Below, piece after piece: positions 36,190-47,234 of a DNA stretch of 64,000 nt. The notes under the pieces were generated by a model that did not search any database, was not told the origin of the DNA, and saw nothing but the letters and a program-made list of their open reading frames with translations. The DNA is from Mugil cephalus (Eukaryota > Chordata > Actinopteri > Mugiliformes > Mugilidae), in contig NC_061785.1 of NCBI RefSeq assembly GCF_022458985.1, forward strand, positions 1,605,816 through 1,669,815. The letters run 5' to 3'. The position numbers were made by a program, and so were the translations under genes. Numbering within the stretch: the first letter of the stretch is position 1; each line of letters opens with the position of its first letter.

Positions 36190-36345
36190 ATGGATAAGGA
36201 GGGCGCATTTTGAGAAACATAAAGAGGCTGGAGGTTTAGCATTACCAAGTTTTCTACAATATTACTTGGCAGCTAATATTTATAAATTGTTATACTGGGT
36301 CTCTGCATTTTATGAGGGGGGGTGGACCTGTATGGATTGAAATAG
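36190..36345 (+). mobile_element. L1-type LINE fragment (block 2)
   Basis: Counterpart of 7195-7350 (RAHFEKHKEAGGLALPSF). Confidence 0.7.
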
Positions 36346-36749
36346 AACAACATTCCACCCATCCTGTTCTCCAACTCTCCCTTGAAGGCGACAACAGATA
36401 ACACAATCAGCAATGAATTTTCTGCAGGCTGGGTTTGCATTTGTTATCCAGTAGGTTTTTCAAAGTGTAGATATCATATGATTACGTCCAGCATGTCCCA
36501 CTTGCTTGTGAATATGTTGTAAGATAAGTTTGGATATGGGCTGATCTTTAGACAGAATTATTGGATGTTTTACTGTCTCAGGCATGGATGAGGGATTTCC
36601 CTGTGAAATATTTGCTGTTGGCAGAGACGTGCAATTTCCAATTCTGCATGAGAAGTCATCCAATGTCAGTGGTTGAACCTTTGTCTTTGCTTTGTGTTTC
36701 TGATGTCTTTTGTTCTTATTGCACATTTTACCTTGTTTCCGTAGGACCT

Positions 36750-37495
36750 TAACTAAAGTTATGGCTAGTAGATTGGAGTCTGTCATACATACTGTGATAC
36801 ATCCAGATCAGACTGGTTTTATTACAGTGCGGTAACCTTTTAGCAATATATGCAGGCCTTTTAATATTCATCATTCTCCGGAAAAGTCACAATCAGCAGA
36901 GGTCTTGCTCACCTGTGACGCACACAAAGCATTTGATCGTATTGAGTATGAATATCTATATGCAACAGGCTCCGGCCACCCTCTATCATATGTTTTGGGC
37001 ATGCCCAGAGTTGGTACCGTTTTGGTTCTCAATCTCTGACACATTTTCTTATATCTGCAACAAAGAGATAGGCCCTGCTCCTCAAATCGCACTGTTTGGT
37101 GCGGCCTCTGTTGAGGTGGTGATATCTACGACACAGTCGGGTGCCATCACCTTTTTCATCCCCACTAACCAGACGCCTTATTTTGTGTAACTGGAAATCA
37201 GTTAGGCCTCCCACACACAGGCAGTAGGTTGGGGATGTAATGGCACATTTGAACCTCGAGAGATTGAAACACTCAATCAGGGGATCAACCCAGAGGTTTT
37301 ACAATGTCTGGCAGCCATTTCTGAACTATTTTAATCTGGAAATCCCAGCTAGGGACACTGAGACTATAACTTTATTGAATCACAATCTCTGTAATGGACT
37401 TTACTTTCCATATATTTTGTGACTGCTGTTTGCAGCCTTGTTGACTGTATTGTATGTGTTTGCAAGTATAAAAAGCCAATAAAAATATCTGAAAA
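36750..37495 (+). mobile_element. L1-type LINE fragments: RT piece and 3' end (block 2)
   Basis: Counterpart of 7755-8500. The reverse-transcriptase piece and the 3' piece (TLYHMFWACPELVPFWFSIS) are better preserved here. Internal ORF2 sequence is missing. Confidence 0.75.
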
Positions 37496-38487
37496 ATAAT
37501 ACCTTGTTTCCTTAGCTGTTGAAGCAGGTCTTTAAACTTCAAAAACCAGGCAACTGAAATTTTCAGTTGTTCCTAATCTGAAAAATAGTTCAGAAGCTTG
37601 TTCATAGCATTGGATGCATCATCATTGTTCATAGCACTGGATGCATCATAAACAACACAAGCATTAACCATGAGGTCCTGTTTGACCTCAGGGTCATCCA
37701 AGCTGACAGCAGGTTTGTTTACCTCCTGTTTTGGCCAGGTCCTTTCCTCAACCAACAGAAACTCTGAGCCATCACGTTTTAGAAAATCATCAGCTGACAG
37801 TCCTCTTGAGGCCTCAACAGTGAGGTTCCGTTTAGATCCTATTTACCTCCACTGAGCCACCTCTGTAGCTTCTCGTCTAACGACTCTGTTTGCTACAAAT
37901 GTGGAATCTCTTTGTTTCACTTGAAATGTTATTAAGCACAGTTGTGCTATCGGTCCAGAACAGTAACTGGTCCAGTTCCAGTTGAAGCTCTCTTTAAATC
38001 ATCTTGTCCACTCTGACAGCTAATACAGCAGCTGTGAGTTCAAGCCTTGGAATTGTGGTTTGTTTCATGGGAGCAACTCTGGACTTTCCAACCATGAAAG
38101 CAATGCTTACTTCATCAGAGATGCCTTTCGACCTTAGGTAAAAAACAGCACCATATCCATACTCACTAGCATCTGAGAAGTGATGCAGCTGTGCATTGTT
38201 TACCTTTCCAAAGAGTCTGCACACCAGTGCAATCCAAGAGCTCTTTCAGCAGGTAAGCTGTCTTTATCCAAATTGAGCTCTTTGAATGCTTTGGAACGAT
38301 CTCCCTCAGGGATGCTTAACTGCTCGACTATTGCTCATCCACTTTGAGAGTTGAAAACCTCCTTTGGCACATGCAGCAGAGAGATCTCGTACCATTTGCA
38401 AAGCTTCCTGTTCTGAGGACACAGACTTTAAACAATCATCCACGTAAAGGTTTTGCTTGATTGTCTGTAACACTTTGCCACTGTAAT

Positions 38488-38760
38488 GCCCTAACGCTGG
38501 ATCCTGCCCCCGTGCCTCCTGGCCGCCCACCAACAGAGAGCTTGTCTTTGCCTTGGTTTGTCTCCAGCTGTTGGCCCTGTCAGCTCAAGTGTCAGCAGAA
38601 TCCCCAACTAACCTGTGCTTGTGCATCAGTGAAATCGGTTGTTTCTGCTGCCTGTCACTACTGGATCAACTGGTGACGCTAACTATGCTAACTTTACTTG
38701 GACAAACTGAGAGACATCAGGAGTGCAGAGTGCTGCAGATGCATTGCTGGGTTTGAATGA
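38488..38760 (+). repeat. Gypsy scrap joined to a dispersed repeat
   Basis: Same composition and junction as 440-700, before copy F. Confidence 0.5.
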
Positions 38761-39049
38761 ATAATTAATCAATTAACTGATTAATTAAATGATCTTAACA
38801 GCATCAGTGGTTTGACTTGAATTTTTTAATTTCTTGTCACTCAAATCAGTGTCCACTAGTTATTTTGTAAAGGTGTTGTCTCTGGAAATAAATCAGCGTG
38901 TCATTGGTTTTACTCTGCAGTAGCATTTGATCAAAACAAACTTTATTTATAAAGCACTTTTAATACGGATGAAACACAAAGTGCTTCACGTGGAGTAAAA
39001 ACAACAAACAGAAACGAAATCAAGAAGTTCCACTGTTATTGTAAGATCG

Positions 39050-39476
39050 TTCACATAATATTTCATAGTGAACAGTTAACTTTGATTTTCTCCATCTCTC
39101 TGTGTAGTTTCTTTTAATTTGATGTCATGAATCTATGAAAGAAAAGAAACCTCTCTGTCCTGCATTTGGGTTTAAAGCATTTATTAAATTTCGATAAAAA
39201 ACATTTGAACAGGAACCAGGCGATAAGACTCCCTGTTCAGAACCAGATCAACGTCCAGAGGGAGGATGAGAAACCAGCAGGTGCAGTTAATTTGATCAAA
39301 GTCTCAACCCTCAAAGTAAAACTAAAAAGTTGTGGGAACCAATAGTTTGATGCCAGATGGAGATCAGTATTTTTCCACCAGCTCAGTGAATATCTTATCA
39401 GTCTGAACCAGACCTGGCTGATCTATAAAGCTTCACAGCTCTCACTGTTTGCTTCTCTTTCACCACAACTCTGACA
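39050..39476 (+). promoter_or_regulatory. Promoter of MFAP4-like copy F
   Basis: Conserved upstream block with TATAAA at 39,424-39,429, 48 bp before the ATG, as in A and B. Confidence 0.6.
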
Positions 39477-42000
39477 ATGAAGGTAAGTCTACAACTTTAT
39501 ACTCTCAGAATTTATCAGGACATTTATTTCTTAACAGGTTTGTGTAAAAACCTCTTAGCATTAACTAGACTCTAGTTTACTCCTCAGAACTACCAAGTGA
39601 ACCTTGAATATAAAACTCATAAATATCTAAAAGAAATATCCACTCGTATGGAATAAATGAATTAATATACATTTTCAAAAAACTGTTGAATTAAATTTGA
39701 ATGATATTTAATATATACGTTGGACTATATTTGTCAAACATAACACGACAATGAGACCTAGAACTAAACACAAACTCTACTTCTTTTTTCATTAGAAATG
39801 TCTGGTTGTTCATTACATGTTCTGTAATGGTGCAGTTTGTTAAATGTTAAACACTTTCATCATGTTCTTACTTGCACTAAAACAAAGGGAAACATTTGGA
39901 GAGAATGTGCTGAGCTGAATGTGGCCCCTGAATTAAAATGTGTTTGACTCTATATTTGGTGTTTGACATTTAATTAAATAAAATAAACTTCAGTCTCTTC
40001 AGTTCCTGCTGCTGTCAGGACTCCTCGTCCTCCTGATTCCACTGGTGACCAGTGACTCCAGAATTCTTGTGCTTCCTGTGGACTGTGGTGACATCTATAA
40101 CGATGACAACAACCAACCGAGTGGAGTGTACACCATCTATCCCATCGGATCCACGTCAGGAGTCCAGGTTTGTTCTGGAATAATCTGACTGTTGTTCAGT
40201 GTCGGGCTGAGAGGTTTTGTTTTACACTGTTGTTGTATTTCTGTCACTAGTTTTTAGCACTTTTAAGTCTGACATAGATAGAAAACCAGAGCTGTAAATA
40301 ATGCTGCACATTTACAGATCATATCTCCAGTTCTGGCTGGAGACACATTTTAATTAATACCAGACATATTTTGATGTTTTAATCCATATCTGTGTTTATG
40401 TGTAGGTGTACTGTGACATGGACTCTCTGGGAGGACGTTGGACGGTGAGTTTTTAACTCCTCTTTGATATGATCAAGCTACTTCTGTTACCTGTCTGCTC
40501 TCCTATCAACAAATCATTCTTAGTCGCAGGTGTTGTTTTTTCTCAGTCTGGAGTTTTACATTTTTAAATGAAACTTGTCCAGAAACATCTGATGCACCAG
40601 ATTTTAAGTGCTTACAAAAGCAGCTGATTCTTTAATGTGACAACATTTTGACTTTTGGACATAGTCGACCTCCTTCCCGTCCCCCCACAGGTGTTCCAGA
40701 GGAGGATGGATGGTGCAGTGAACTTCTACAGGCCCTGGGATCACTACAAGCTGGGCTTTGGTAACGCTGCTGGAGAATACTGGCTCGGTGAGACATGATA
40801 AAGAACCAAACATCAGACTCTGATTTGACGTCAAGGACATGGGTCCATAAAGATTTCTGTTTGTCTTTAGGTCTCGAAAATATCTTCCAACTCACACTGA
40901 GGAAAAAGTACGAGCTGTTGGTAGATATGGAGGATTTCAGTGGAAACAAGGTGTACGCTCGTTACTCCTCGTTTTCCATCGACCCAGAATCCTACGGATA
41001 CACACTGAAAGTGTCTGGATTCACAGATGGAGGAGCAGGTGGGTAAATATACAATAACAACACGACAGAACCAGTTCAGTTCTGAGATGTTGGTGGTTTC
41101 ATCACACTTTATTTATATAGCACTTTTCATGCAAAAAGAAAATGCAACACAAAGTGCTTCAGGGATAAAAACATAAAACCTTGCAAGAAACAAAACAAGA
41201 ACAAGCTCATGACATTTTCTTTCAGAGTTCACTGGTAGAATTCACAGTTCATTGGTCCATCAATGATGAGCAGATGCAGCAGAACAGGCCCAAACCAGGA
41301 CATTAGCGCCCCCATGTTTCATGGAGGGATGAGGTTCTGATGCTGGAATGCAGTGTTGGTTCATCTCCAAACATGACGATGCCCAAACATTTAAACCAAA
41401 CTATTCTACTTTGGTCTCATCTGTCCACTAAACATTGCCCCAGATGTTCTTTGTGGACAGAGAGCAGTGTCTTTGGTTGATCAGTGGATTCTTCAACATG
41501 AACATCAGCCAATGAGAGAGAGGCCTTTAGCTGCTTAGAAGTTCCATTGTCTCTGATCTCCATCAGAATAGAACTGCACACATTAACTTGGAATGAGAAG
41601 TCTTCTCCAGTGTCCCAGTGTTTAGTCACAGTTAATCATGATGATCTGCAAAGACAAGATGCTAAGAGAGAAGTTAGACTAAATGAAACCATCTGTTAAT
41701 ATGTTTTTGGCTGTAGATGAATTTCAACTTTTTCTTCAACTTGCAGGAGACAGCCTGACATATCACAATGGACAGAAGTTCTCCACTTTTGACAAAGATC
41801 AGGACCCCTCAACTTCAAACTGTGCCAGAAAATATCTGGGGGCGTTCTGGTACAATACTTGTCACTATACAAACCCCAACGGAGTTTATCGCTGGGGAGC
41901 AGACGATACTATCCCTGCTGTTGGAGTGCAGTGGTATCAATGGAAGGGTAATAACTACTCCCTGAAGTCCATCAGCATGAAAATCCGTCCTGTGCAGTAA
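39477..42000 (+). CDS. mfap4-like: MFAP4-like secreted fibrinogen-domain protein, copy F
   Basis: Exons: 39477-39482, 40003-40167, 40406-40444, 40691-40787, 40871-41038 and 41747-42000; 242 aa, uninterrupted. Same signal peptide and fibrinogen-related domain with both disulfide pairs and the DKDQD calcium loop. Variants: exon 4 DGAVNF (B-like start) with GFGNAAGEY (A-like end), exon 5 [10 protein letters not shown] (A-like), exon 6 DSLTYHNG and DPSTSNC (B-like). Unique changes in the usually constant exon 6 are NTCHYTN in place of [18 protein letters not shown] in place of GADGT...VEW, and GNNYS near the end. These touch the ligand-pocket side of the domain, so binding may differ. The 3' flank is B-like up to about 42,767. 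Confidence 0.9.
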
Positions 42001-42767
42001 ATCTCCAGGACAAACTTTATTTTTTTTCCTAATCTCATTAATTATGTCGTTCTATATGTGTGATTAGCATGAGATTAAAATTAAACCTGAAACAATGGAA
42101 ACTGGACCTGTAACCAGACTCAGGTTGACTTGAAAAGTGTCAATAAAAATCTGTAGCTTGAGTGTGAGAGAAGGTTTTGGTTGGTTTTCTCTCCACACTC
42201 AGTCTGCTGTTGTAAACAAACTGTTTAGTTTCTGCTTAGAATCATTATTAGCTTCAATAAACGAAGAGCAAAGCAAAAACTCCTCTGATATGGTGCTGTG
42301 GTTGATTTTTACACAAATACTCTTAAAGGTACAGAACTAGTTTTAATCATAGATTGTAAATAAATATGGAAGAAGGATCAGCTCCTCTAAAGTGAAGCCA
42401 AAGTTAGTAGAGCTCCCTCTGGTGGCTCCAATATTAATCAGACGCTCCATCCCCTCCATACATTTCATTTTAGTCGTTATTTGACACTAAAGAAAGAGGA
42501 TGTGACATCATGGAGACCACCAGTTGCCACGCCAACTGCTCCGCTAAGATGTTTATAGTGGAAGCGTAGCCTCCGCATTTATATATGTTCTATGGTTTTA
42601 ATAGTCATGTTAATGTCAACAATCAAAAAAGAAATGCCCTGTTAATCCTCATGTTACAGAACCTGCATGTCCTGGAATCACAGAACCACACAAAGCACCT
42701 GGACCAGATGATGTGTGACCCTCCAGTGCATCTTCAACAGAAGCACTATTTAGCCAAATGGCATGTT
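42001..42767 (+). other. 3' UTR and flank of copy F
   Basis: Shared with copy B (13,796-14,475). It contains CAATAAAAATCTGTAGC, a poly(A) candidate, and ends where the block duplication ends. Confidence 0.55.
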
Positions 42768-43600
42768 CACAAATGTAGATACACTCATCAAAAACAACTC
42801 TTCTCCATGAGGTCAAGCAATATATTAAAACTATTACACATTCCATTGATATGAAGTTGTCTCTTTAATATTTATTGAATTATTTATTTTCCCTTTTCAA
42901 TGTCTATTGCTGGAAAGAGATTGGTGGCATGTTTGGGTTCATAGTATTTGTATTTATATTATATTATATTATATTATATTATATTATATTATATTATATT
43001 ATATTATATTATATTATATTAATGAGGTAGTAGTTGTTGTTGTTTGTTTAGGAATGTAAGAAAAAAAGAAGAAAAAAATCGGCCATTTTGGAGCGGAAGA
43101 AGCATGTACGCATCGATGCAGAAATGTCGATACGTCTGACCTAGACACGTGTGTTTTAGAATCGATCTTCAAATCATAATATCGATACCAAGTCTACTTT
43201 CATGAATCTGTAATGAACACTAATAAAATAAAAATCATCCCAGGCATATACACGTAGATCATGTCAACATGCTGTAAGGTTCTTACCAAAAAAAAAAAAA
43301 AGGAAAATGATAAACGAGGGAGAATGATGATTTTTTTTTTTTTTTTTTTTTTTAATGTGATTTGTGTTTAACTGCTCTGATTTTGAAGTTTGATATTTTG
43401 TGGCTTGTTCAATTCGTACAGAGATATAAAATACACTTTTCATAATTACATTCACAAAAGTTCATTGTAAACGTTACTTTCATATACACAAGTAGACGTA
43501 ACGATACCGGGACACTAGTCTTGGTATTACTTGGTATCGGATCGAGAGAAGCAGTGGTATCGTTCATCCTTAGAGAAGAGGTCAAAGGTCACTGAACCCG
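42768..43600. other. Intergenic region between the MFAP4 array and minpp1
   Basis: Contains the TATTA microsatellite, poly-A and poly-T runs (43,287-43,300; 43,333-43,354) and a patch with ATCGATA and GGTATCG-like motifs (43,100-43,560) that may be the end of a DNA transposon. No gene seen. GC content rises after about 43,600 at the minpp1 start. Confidence 0.5.
42953..43021. repeat. (TATTA)n microsatellite
   Basis: About 13 units of the pentamer ATATT. Confidence 0.95.
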
Positions 43601-43661
43601 GAAGAAAAATAAGGTAAACAAAGGCGGCGGGCTGGGCTGGGTCCTCCTCGCTCCCACCGAC

Positions 43662-46600
43662 ATGTTCTCCGGTTCGCTGCCCGCCAACGGGCTGCTGCTG
43701 CCGGCTTTCACCCTGCTCCTCACCCGGGTCTCCTCCTCCTCGGTGTCGGCTCCGGACATCCCGCACATCGCCGCTTTCTTCGGGACAAAGACCCGCTACG
43801 AGGAGGTGAACCCGCACCTTCTGCGGGACCCCGTGTCCGTGAACGCGTCCGTCCTGAAGCCTCCGCCCACGGAGCGGTGCTCCCCGGTCCACCTGACCGC
43901 CGTCATCAGGCACGGCAGCCGGTACCCGACCGTCAAGAACATCCGGCGGATCCAGAGGCTGAGCGAGCTGGTCCGGGGGGAGGCTTCCAGGGGAGGGGGA
44001 GCCGAGGAGGGCTGGCTACGGGACCTCCGGAGCCGATGGGAGTCATGGTACACCGAGGACATGGACGGTAAGGAGGGGGGAGGAGACCCGGACCGAGACT
44101 AGCTCTGGCTCTCTGATGATGATGATGATTCTCCTCTTCTTCCTCCTCCTCCTCCTCCTCCTCCTCCTCAGGTCAGCTGGTGATGAAGGGCAGGGAGGAC
44201 CTGCGCCTCCTCGCCCAGAGACTGGCCTCCTTGTTCCCGTCGCTGCTGTCTGAGGAGAACCTGAGGAGTGGGAGGATCAGCTTCAGGACCAGCTCCAAGC
44301 ATCGGTGTGTGAGCAGCATAGAGTCCTTCCAGGAGGGTCTGCAGCAGCACGGTGAGACAGTGGGGCATTCTGGGAGATGTAGGACAGAGGGTCAGCGTCA
44401 GTCACTCCCCCACGCCCCCCCCTCTTGTGCAACATAATCATAGACTGTGTGTAAAGATGGCTCCTTTACAGTGAAGCCAAAGCGAGTAGAGCTCCCCCTG
44501 GTGGCTGGAGGCTGCAGTATAATCCATAAGCCCCACCCCCTCCATGTTAGTGGGCGGGACTTGGGTCAAACTAAAACACTAAAATACATGTCAAATTATT
44601 ATTTTCAGTTAAAGTTTTTAGGTAGTTAACGTTGGTGGATGTTTTTTTGTTTGGATAAGATATAGAAACAGGATGTAAAAGTGTATGGTAGTAATAGATT
44701 TCAGATTAAAAGCCTTGTAATGTAGTTGTAGATTTTTGAAATTAAAAGCCCTGTATGGTCATAATAGGTTTAAAAATAAAAGCATTGTACGGTAGTGATA
44801 GAATTCAGAAGAAAAGCCTTGTGTCATAGTACTAGATTTCAGAGTAAAAGCCATCTATGCTAGTGATAGATTTGTAAAGTACAAGCCTAGCAATAAACTT
44901 CAGATTGTACTGAAAGAGTTCAGAATAAAAGCCTTTTTCGGTAGTAATATATTTCAGAATAAAAGCATGTATAGCAGTAATAGATTTTTTTAAGTTAAAA
45001 ACCTTTCATGATAGTTATAGATTTCAGAATAAAACCTATGTATTGGTATAATAGATTTCAGAATAAAAGCCATGTATTGTTGTGATAAATCTCAGATTAA
45101 AAGCCTTGTTTCACAGTTGTAGATTTTCAGAATAAAAGCCTTGAATGGTAGTAATGGTAATGTACTCCACCAGAGTACAGCCACCAGGTGGACGACCAGC
45201 TGATGCGCTTCTTCGAGCATTGCCGTGGTTACGTGGAGGGCGTGGAGAAGAACCGGACGGCCATGTTGGAGGTGGACAAGTTCAAACACGGGGACGAGAT
45301 GGACGGAGTGAGGACGAGGATGGCGGAGACGCTGGGCGTTCCTCGCGACCGCCTCACGCCAGGTCAAACAGACACGTCCTCTGAGTCCAGAGTGTCCTCA
45401 TGTTGCAGGAGATGAGCCTGGTCTCACTGAAGATTGTCCCTCTGTGTCTCCTGTAGATCTGGTGGAAGCCGCCTTCTTCCTGTGTTCTTACGAGCTGTCC
45501 ATTAAATCTGTCCACTCGCCGTGGTGCTTCCTGTTTGACGAGAGCGACGCTAAGGTAGAAGCTGTCTTTGTCTCCATCCTGTCAGTGTTAGAAATCGTCC
45601 AATCAGAGTCTTTGAGGCTTTGACGTTAAATGTGGAGAAGTTTGTATTAGTCTCAGGTTACATGTACATAAATCTATAACCAACTAAACCTTTAATTTTA
45701 TTAAATAAATAAATATGGATTAACATGCAGATACATTTTTATTTTACTGAAACGAATGAAGCTGAGAGTTTCCGAGGTGAGTGAATGTAATGAGCAAATC
45801 ATTTTTATTTTTTTAATTTTTGAAGGAAAGTGACATTTAAATGATGTAAATCAGGTGTTGGAGTACAAGTCGGACCTGAAGCAGTACTGGAAGCGCTCGT
45901 ACGGTCATTCAATCAACGGTCTGTCCAGCTGTCCTCTGTTCCACCACGTCTTCAGGACACTGGACAAAGCTGGACGTCCTCGCAGGTAGAGTTCGCAGAG
46001 CTGGTTGACTGGTTGGTTTGTTGACTGGTTTGTTGGTTGGTTTCAAGATTCAAGATTAACTTTATTGTCTCCCAAGAGAGAAATTTGTTCTGGGCCATTC
46101 GCCCATGTTGCATCCAGAACACAGAACAAACCACACAACACAACACAACACAACACAACACAACACAACACAACACAACACAACAGGCAATACAACACAA
46201 TAACCCGCAGAAAATATCATCATATGCTGCAAGATAAATAAATGATACAAAAAATACAATAAAATAAAATAATATTAATACTACTGTCATCTGAGCTCTG
46301 GTCCAATCTGACCACATTCACCAGCTTAATTGACACAGGCACAAACGAGTTTTTAAATCTGTTCAGTTTGCGGTAACAGCTCATACTCGCCGTGCACCAT
46401 ATGTGATGGATGACTGATTATCTTATTTGCTTGTTGCAAAGTGGCCTGTTCATAAATACTCTGAATGGATAAGTGCTCTTTAATACTAATGATTTTTCCA
46501 GCCGTTTGTTGACTGGTTTGCTGGTTGATTGGTTGGTTGATTGATTAGTTGACTGGTTTGTTGGTTGGTTTGTTGGTTGGTTGATTGGATGGTTGACTGG

Positions 46601-47234
46601 TTTGTTTGTTGACTGGTTGACTGGTTTGTTAATTGACTTGTTGATTGGTTTGTTGACTCGTTTGTTGGTTGGTTGGTTGATTAGTTGACTGGTTTGTTGG
46701 TTGACTGGTTGACTGGTTTGTTAATTGACTTGTTGACTGGTTTGTTGACTGTTCAGGTCCACAGATGCGCCCCCAGAGCCGGCGTCCATCTTGGTTGGCC
46801 ACGCTGAGACGCTCCTCCCCCTCCTCTCCCTGCTGGGACTCTACAAGGACCAGACTCCGCCCACTGCCAGTAACTACCACTCCCAGCACGGTATGAAGAA
46901 GCCCCGCCCCCTCTCAGACATTCAGACATGGTGGATTTGTCTCTGACTTTAAAGGCCTCACTCTGTCTGCCCCCCCCCAGGTCGTAGTTTCCGGACCAGT
47001 CGGATTGTCCCATACGCCGCCAACCTCGTCTTCGTCCTCTACGACTGCCAGCGAGGACCACGGCTGCAGCTGCTCCTCAACGAGTCACCGGTTCGATTCC
47101 CGGGGCTGGAGGGGGAGGACGCGCCGCTGTACCGGGACGTCCGGGCCACGTACCGCCACCTGCTGGACGGCTGCGACTTCGACAGGGAGTGCGAGGGGAG
47201 GGTGGTCGGCCGGGGTCCCAACATCGAGCTCTGA
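43662..47234 (+). CDS. minpp1: Multiple inositol polyphosphate phosphatase 1
   Basis: Seven coding exons: 43662-44067, 44172-44351, 45174-45362, 45457-45554, 45855-45985, 46757-46890 and 46981-47234; 463 aa, close to the human length. This is a histidine acid phosphatase that removes phosphates from InsP6/InsP5 and 2,3-bisphosphoglycerate in the ER lumen. Visible marks are a hydrophobic N-terminal signal segment (about 7-23), the catalytic RHGSRYP (83-89) carrying the nucleophilic histidine, and the proton-donor motif HAET (350-353). The protein ends in NIEL, in the place of the KDEL-like SDEL of human MINPP1. Exon 1 is GC-rich with a good start context (CCGACATGT). Introns hold a CTC run (intron 1), a dispersed repeat and an AATAAA-bearing minisatellite (intron 2), and a repeat with minisatellite (intron 5). 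It converges with atad1. Family call is firm; the paralogue letter is not decidable here. Confidence 0.95.
44440..44640 (+). repeat. Dispersed repeat in minpp1 intron 2
   Basis: Member of the AGCTCCCCCTGGTGGCTGG family, fuller than most copies here. Confidence 0.6.
44680..45160 (+). repeat. Minisatellite in minpp1 intron 2 carrying AATAAA hexamers
   Basis: About 13 degenerate units of roughly 35 bp built on 'agtaatagatttcagaataaaagccttgtatggt'. At least six units contain a sense-strand AATAAA. Confidence 0.8.
46033..46505 (+). repeat. Dispersed repeat in minpp1 intron 5 with (CAACA)n
   Basis: Starts with TTCAAGATTCAAGATTAACTT and TTATTGTCTCCCAAGAG, common in teleosts. It includes a CAACA pentamer run (about 46,131-46,185). 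Positions 46,299-46,505 match 16,896-17,105 upstream of relic C. Confidence 0.7.
46506..46750 (+). repeat. Minisatellite TTGACTGGTTTGTTGGTTGG in minpp1 intron 5
   Basis: Tandem units of TTG(A/G)CTGGTTTG and variants run right up to the acceptor of exon 6 (AG at 46,755-46,756). The polypyrimidine part of this splice site is therefore weak and repeat-derived. Confidence 0.8.

Larger units (their letters stand above)
35395..38490 (-). mobile_element. BEL/Pao LTR retrotransposon fossil (block 2), with nested L1 pieces
   Basis: Second copy of the fossil at 6310-9560, with the same parts in the same order and the same nested L1 pieces (36,190-36,345 and 36,750-37,495, plus strand). A YVDDC reverse-transcriptase motif is seen near 38,440. 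It is broken. Sharing the nested L1 shows it was carried along by the block duplication rather than inserted twice. Confidence 0.85.

Noticed and set aside
43527-43913. Minus-strand frame over minpp1 exon 1
   Set aside because: A shadow of the GC-rich minpp1 coding exon, whose plus-strand frame has the RHGSRYP motif.
46005-46317. Frames of Thr/Gln/His or Cys/Val repeats in minpp1 intron 5
   Set aside because: They come from translating the CAACA microsatellite and the flanking minisatellite.
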